Assembly: GCA_023420245.1 (NCBI GenBank)
Contig: JAEZWL010000066.1
Span: 1 to 6,650 of the forward strand
Direction: 5' to 3'
From: Bacillota bacterium
Lineage (GTDB): Bacteria; Bacillota; Clostridia; Oscillospirales; Acutalibacteraceae
Length of the DNA stretch: 6,650 nt
Below, piece by piece: positions 5,254-6,650 of this stretch (positions within the stretch are counted from its first letter, which is position 1; each line of letters starts with the position of its first letter). The notes below the pieces were generated by a model. That model saw only the letters and a program-made list of their open reading frames with translations. It was not told where the DNA came from and did not search any database. Position numbers and translations under genes: made by a program.

Positions 5254-5889
5254 TCAACCGATAATTTCATGTACTTTGGCGCAGATACCCCGCGCCAGGG
5301 AACAATGATCTTTCGCATCCATATGAACCTGATCGGTCTCACTGGGAGCGGCATAGTCCGCCGCATTCATCAAATGATATTCCGAAGAGATCGTTTTTTT
5401 ATATTCTTCCCAAAGCCGCAGAGATTTCTGATAGGATACCGGGCTGAACGCACCGGTCAGCGGATCGTCGCTGACCTGCTCGCCTAACCAAATGGGGCAA
5501 ACCACCAATATTTCCGGCACGCGAAGGTCTCCGCGGTAATCAAAATTTTTTACAATATCGGCCAGCGCCTTGGCTCCCTGCGCGATATCCGTGGCGCTTG
5601 CGGAAAAACGGGTTTTCAAGTCGATTGTGCCAAGCATCAGAATAACCAGCTCAAGCGGGCGGTGGGAATACAGGCAGGGATACAAATACGTGCGCCCGTT
5701 TTTGTAAGGTTCGATCGGGTCTTCAAAAACCGTAGTCCGATAGCCGCAACCCTCTTCTATCACATGATAATCGCTGCCCAGCATTTTTTGAAGAACGCAC
5801 GGCCAGCGTGTGTCCATATCCCATCTTCCGTTTCCGTCCGGTCGTGTCCCGTAGGTATTGGAATCCCCATAGCATAAAATACTCTTCAC
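5254..5889 (-). CDS. SGNH/GDSL-family hydrolase (arylesterase/lipase-like)
   Basis: A 211-residue cytoplasmic hydrolase with no signal peptide. Block I is CYGDSNTYG (residues 6-14) with the catalytic Ser10. Block II is represented by EEGCGYRTT (45-53, Gly49 or Gly47). Block V is DQVHMD (186-191), providing the Asp-x-x-His pair Asp186 and His189. Block III normally reads GxND, often GTNDLK in this subgroup, but here reads GTIDLK: Ile89 stands in place of the Asn that helps form the oxyanion hole. The family cleaves carboxyl esters, acyl or acetyl groups, and the substrate cannot be told from sequence. It starts at GTG 5887-5889, with AGGAAGTGA 7 bases upstream; the HAD gene ends 33 bases before. 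It is a full-length reading frame with no frameshift, so not an obvious pseudogene, though activity may be changed. Confidence 0.88.
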   Translation of the reverse strand: MKSILCYGDSNTYGTRPDGNGRWDMDTRWPCVLQKMLGSDYHVIEEGCGYRTTVFEDPIEPYKNGRTYLYPCLYSHRPLELVILMLGTIDLKTRFSASATDIAQGAKALADIVKNFDYRGDLRVPEILVVCPIWLGEQVSDDPLTGAFSPVSYQKSLRLWEEYKKTISSEYHLMNAADYAAPSETDQVHMDAKDHCSLARGICAKVHEIIG

Positions 5890-5896
5890 GCTGCCG

Positions 5897-5905
5897 TCAC
5901 TTCCT
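5897..5905 (-). promoter_or_regulatory. Ribosome binding site fixing the GTG start of the SGNH hydrolase
   Basis: AGGAAGTGA (reverse strand) differs by one base from AGGAGGTGA and ends 7 bases before GTG 5887-5889. The GTG start also places the first beta strand (KSILCYGDS) at the very N-terminus, as usual for cytoplasmic SGNH hydrolases. Confidence 0.65.
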
Positions 5906-5922
5906 TTTCAGCATTACTGTTT

Positions 5923-6650
5923 CTATTTGAAGGAGAGGATATGCGTGACGGCCTCCGCAAACCCCTCTCCCCCCTCCTGCGTTGTAACATAGGTGGGAAG
6001 ATGGCTGATTTTTTCTAAAAACGGAAGAATATTCGCCACGGCACAGCTGTTCGGAAAATAGCGGAACATCGGCTCGTCGTTCGGGGAATCCCCGAAGAAA
6101 ATGCTGCTTTCCCTGATATTCTCTTCCTTTAATACTTCCTTCATGAACAGCTCCGTCATCATGAGCTTGTCGTAATCCCCAAACCACGCGTTCACATGGA
6201 TGGAGCTTACTTTTGCGTGCGCGCCCATGGAAGTGCAGATGTCTTTTATTTTTTCCGCCGCCTCAAAGCCGAGGTAAGGCGGGTCCTCGTTAAAATCAAC
6301 CGCTAAATCATAAATACGCGCAAACTGATCTTTTGCTACTCGGCAGCCGGGCACCCCCTTTAAACAGGCCTCTTTTATTTTCTGCAGCTTCGCTCTTGTC
6401 TCCGCATCGGAAACGGACGGGTGTGGAAAGGTCTTTAAATGATCGCCCTCAAAATAAAACACAAAGGCCCCGTTTTCCCCCACCACGGCCTTCACCGGCC
6501 ATTCCCGAATGATGAGGTCACACCAGCCGGCCGGTCTGCCCGTCACCGGAATCACGCTGTAGCCCGCGTTGTACAGCTTCCATATCGCCGTGTAGGCTTT
6601 TTCCGTCAGCTTTCCGTTTGTCGTTATGGTGTCGTCAATATCGCAAAGAA
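5923..6650 (-). CDS. HAD-IIB family phosphatase (start lies beyond the right edge)
   Basis: The frame is open from the right edge to the TAG at 5923-5925 and codes for 241 visible residues. It begins LCDIDDTITTNG, which is HAD motif I with the nucleophile Asp and the general acid Asp two residues later (visible residues 3 and 5), so only a few N-terminal residues should be missing. Motif II is PVTGRPAGWCD (34-44, Thr36). The motif III Lys is probably in GDYDKLMMTE (Lys161). Motif IV is FFGDSPNDEPMF (184-195). The long insert between motifs II and III, with VVGENGAF and DFNEDPPYLGF, is the type-IIB cap. The family removes phosphate from sugar phosphates or similar small molecules; the VTGRPAGWCD-VVGENGA combination resembles sucrose-phosphatase-like members, but the substrate is unknown. 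Internal starts such as GTG 6553-6555 would delete the catalytic Asp and are rejected. It is the furthest upstream visible gene of the leftward group. Confidence 0.9.
   Translation of the reverse strand, partial: LCDIDDTITTNGKLTEKAYTAIWKLYNAGYSVIPVTGRPAGWCDLIIREWPVKAVVGENGAFVFYFEGDHLKTFPHPSVSDAETRAKLQKIKEACLKGVPGCRVAKDQFARIYDLAVDFNEDPPYLGFEAAEKIKDICTSMGAHAKVSSIHVNAWFGDYDKLMMTELFMKEVLKEENIRESSIFFGDSPNDEPMFRYFPNSCAVANILPFLEKISHLPTYVTTQEGGEGFAEAVTHILSFK

Larger units (their letters stand above)
1396..6650 (-). other. Probable leftward transcription unit (HAD, SGNH, MgtC, GlpA-like, GlpB-like, DUF1667)
   Basis: Six genes on the same strand are separated by 33, 45 and 65 bases and then by two four-base ATGA overlaps. 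No strong sigma-A promoter or terminator was found in any of the gaps. The last three surely form one operon. Whether the first three belong to the same transcript is uncertain, because the 65-base gap before the GlpA-like gene holds a small hairpin. The main promoter must lie beyond the right edge. The shared 3' terminator is probably 1235-1262. Confidence 0.5.

Noticed and set aside
5229..5257. TTGACT, 17 bases, TACGGT as a promoter for the MgtC-like gene
   Set aside because: The -10 matches only three of six bases, and the start point would fall inside the ribosome binding site, leaving no usable leader.
6553..6555. GTG as the start of the HAD gene
   Set aside because: The frame continues upstream to the edge and includes the DIDDT catalytic motif, so the true start is outside the window.
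1..6650. CRISPR array, tRNA, rRNA, insertion sequence or riboswitch
   Set aside because: I saw no regularly spaced repeats, terminal inverted repeats, transposase-like reading frame or cloverleaf; intergenic gaps are short and too small for most riboswitches.

Overview
The window most likely comes from an endospore-forming clostridium (Bacillota). The evidence is an intact gene for sigma-K, the late mother-cell sporulation factor, together with Gram-positive style ribosome binding sites (AGGAGG variants), TTG and GTG starts with strong Shine-Dalgarno sequences, and an anaerobe-type flavoprotein/DUF1667 triad. The left 500 bases are AT-rich and the right two thirds are clearly more GC-rich. 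This would suit a moderate-GC member of the Oscillospiraceae/Ruminococcaceae, but that placement is an impression, not a demonstration.

Layout. Positions 1-324 hold the start of a leftward gene for a short conserved clostridial protein of unknown function, cut by the window edge. An AT-rich gap with divergent promoters (325-528) separates it from rightward sigK (529-1215), which has a membrane-type pro-sequence and no skin-type interruption. A strong hairpin at 1235-1262 ends sigK and probably also the convergent leftward unit. From 1396 to the right edge everything is leftward. In transcription order: a HAD-IIB phosphatase (start lies beyond the right edge), an SGNH/GDSL hydrolase, an MgtC-family membrane protein, then a tightly overlapping triad of a GlpA-like FAD dehydrogenase with a BFD-type iron-sulfur tail, a GlpB-like FAD/NAD oxidoreductase and a DUF1667 Cys-rich small protein.

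How the genes work together. The triad genes overlap by four bases at each junction (ATGA) and almost certainly make one enzyme, probably a soluble anaerobic glycerol-3-phosphate dehydrogenase in which the DUF1667 protein replaces the GlpC iron-sulfur subunit. Related modular enzymes oxidise other substrates (opines, glycine), so the substrate is not proven here. The three upstream genes are spaced by 33-65 bases and may be co-transcribed, but they share no obvious pathway with the triad. No mobile element, CRISPR array, tRNA, rRNA or riboswitch was seen. Apart from some points worth checking (an Asn-to-Ile change in the SGNH hydrolase, an uncharged sigma-K pro-sequence, the DUF1667 triad), the window looks like ordinary clostridial chromosome, and I did not find a convincing new system.
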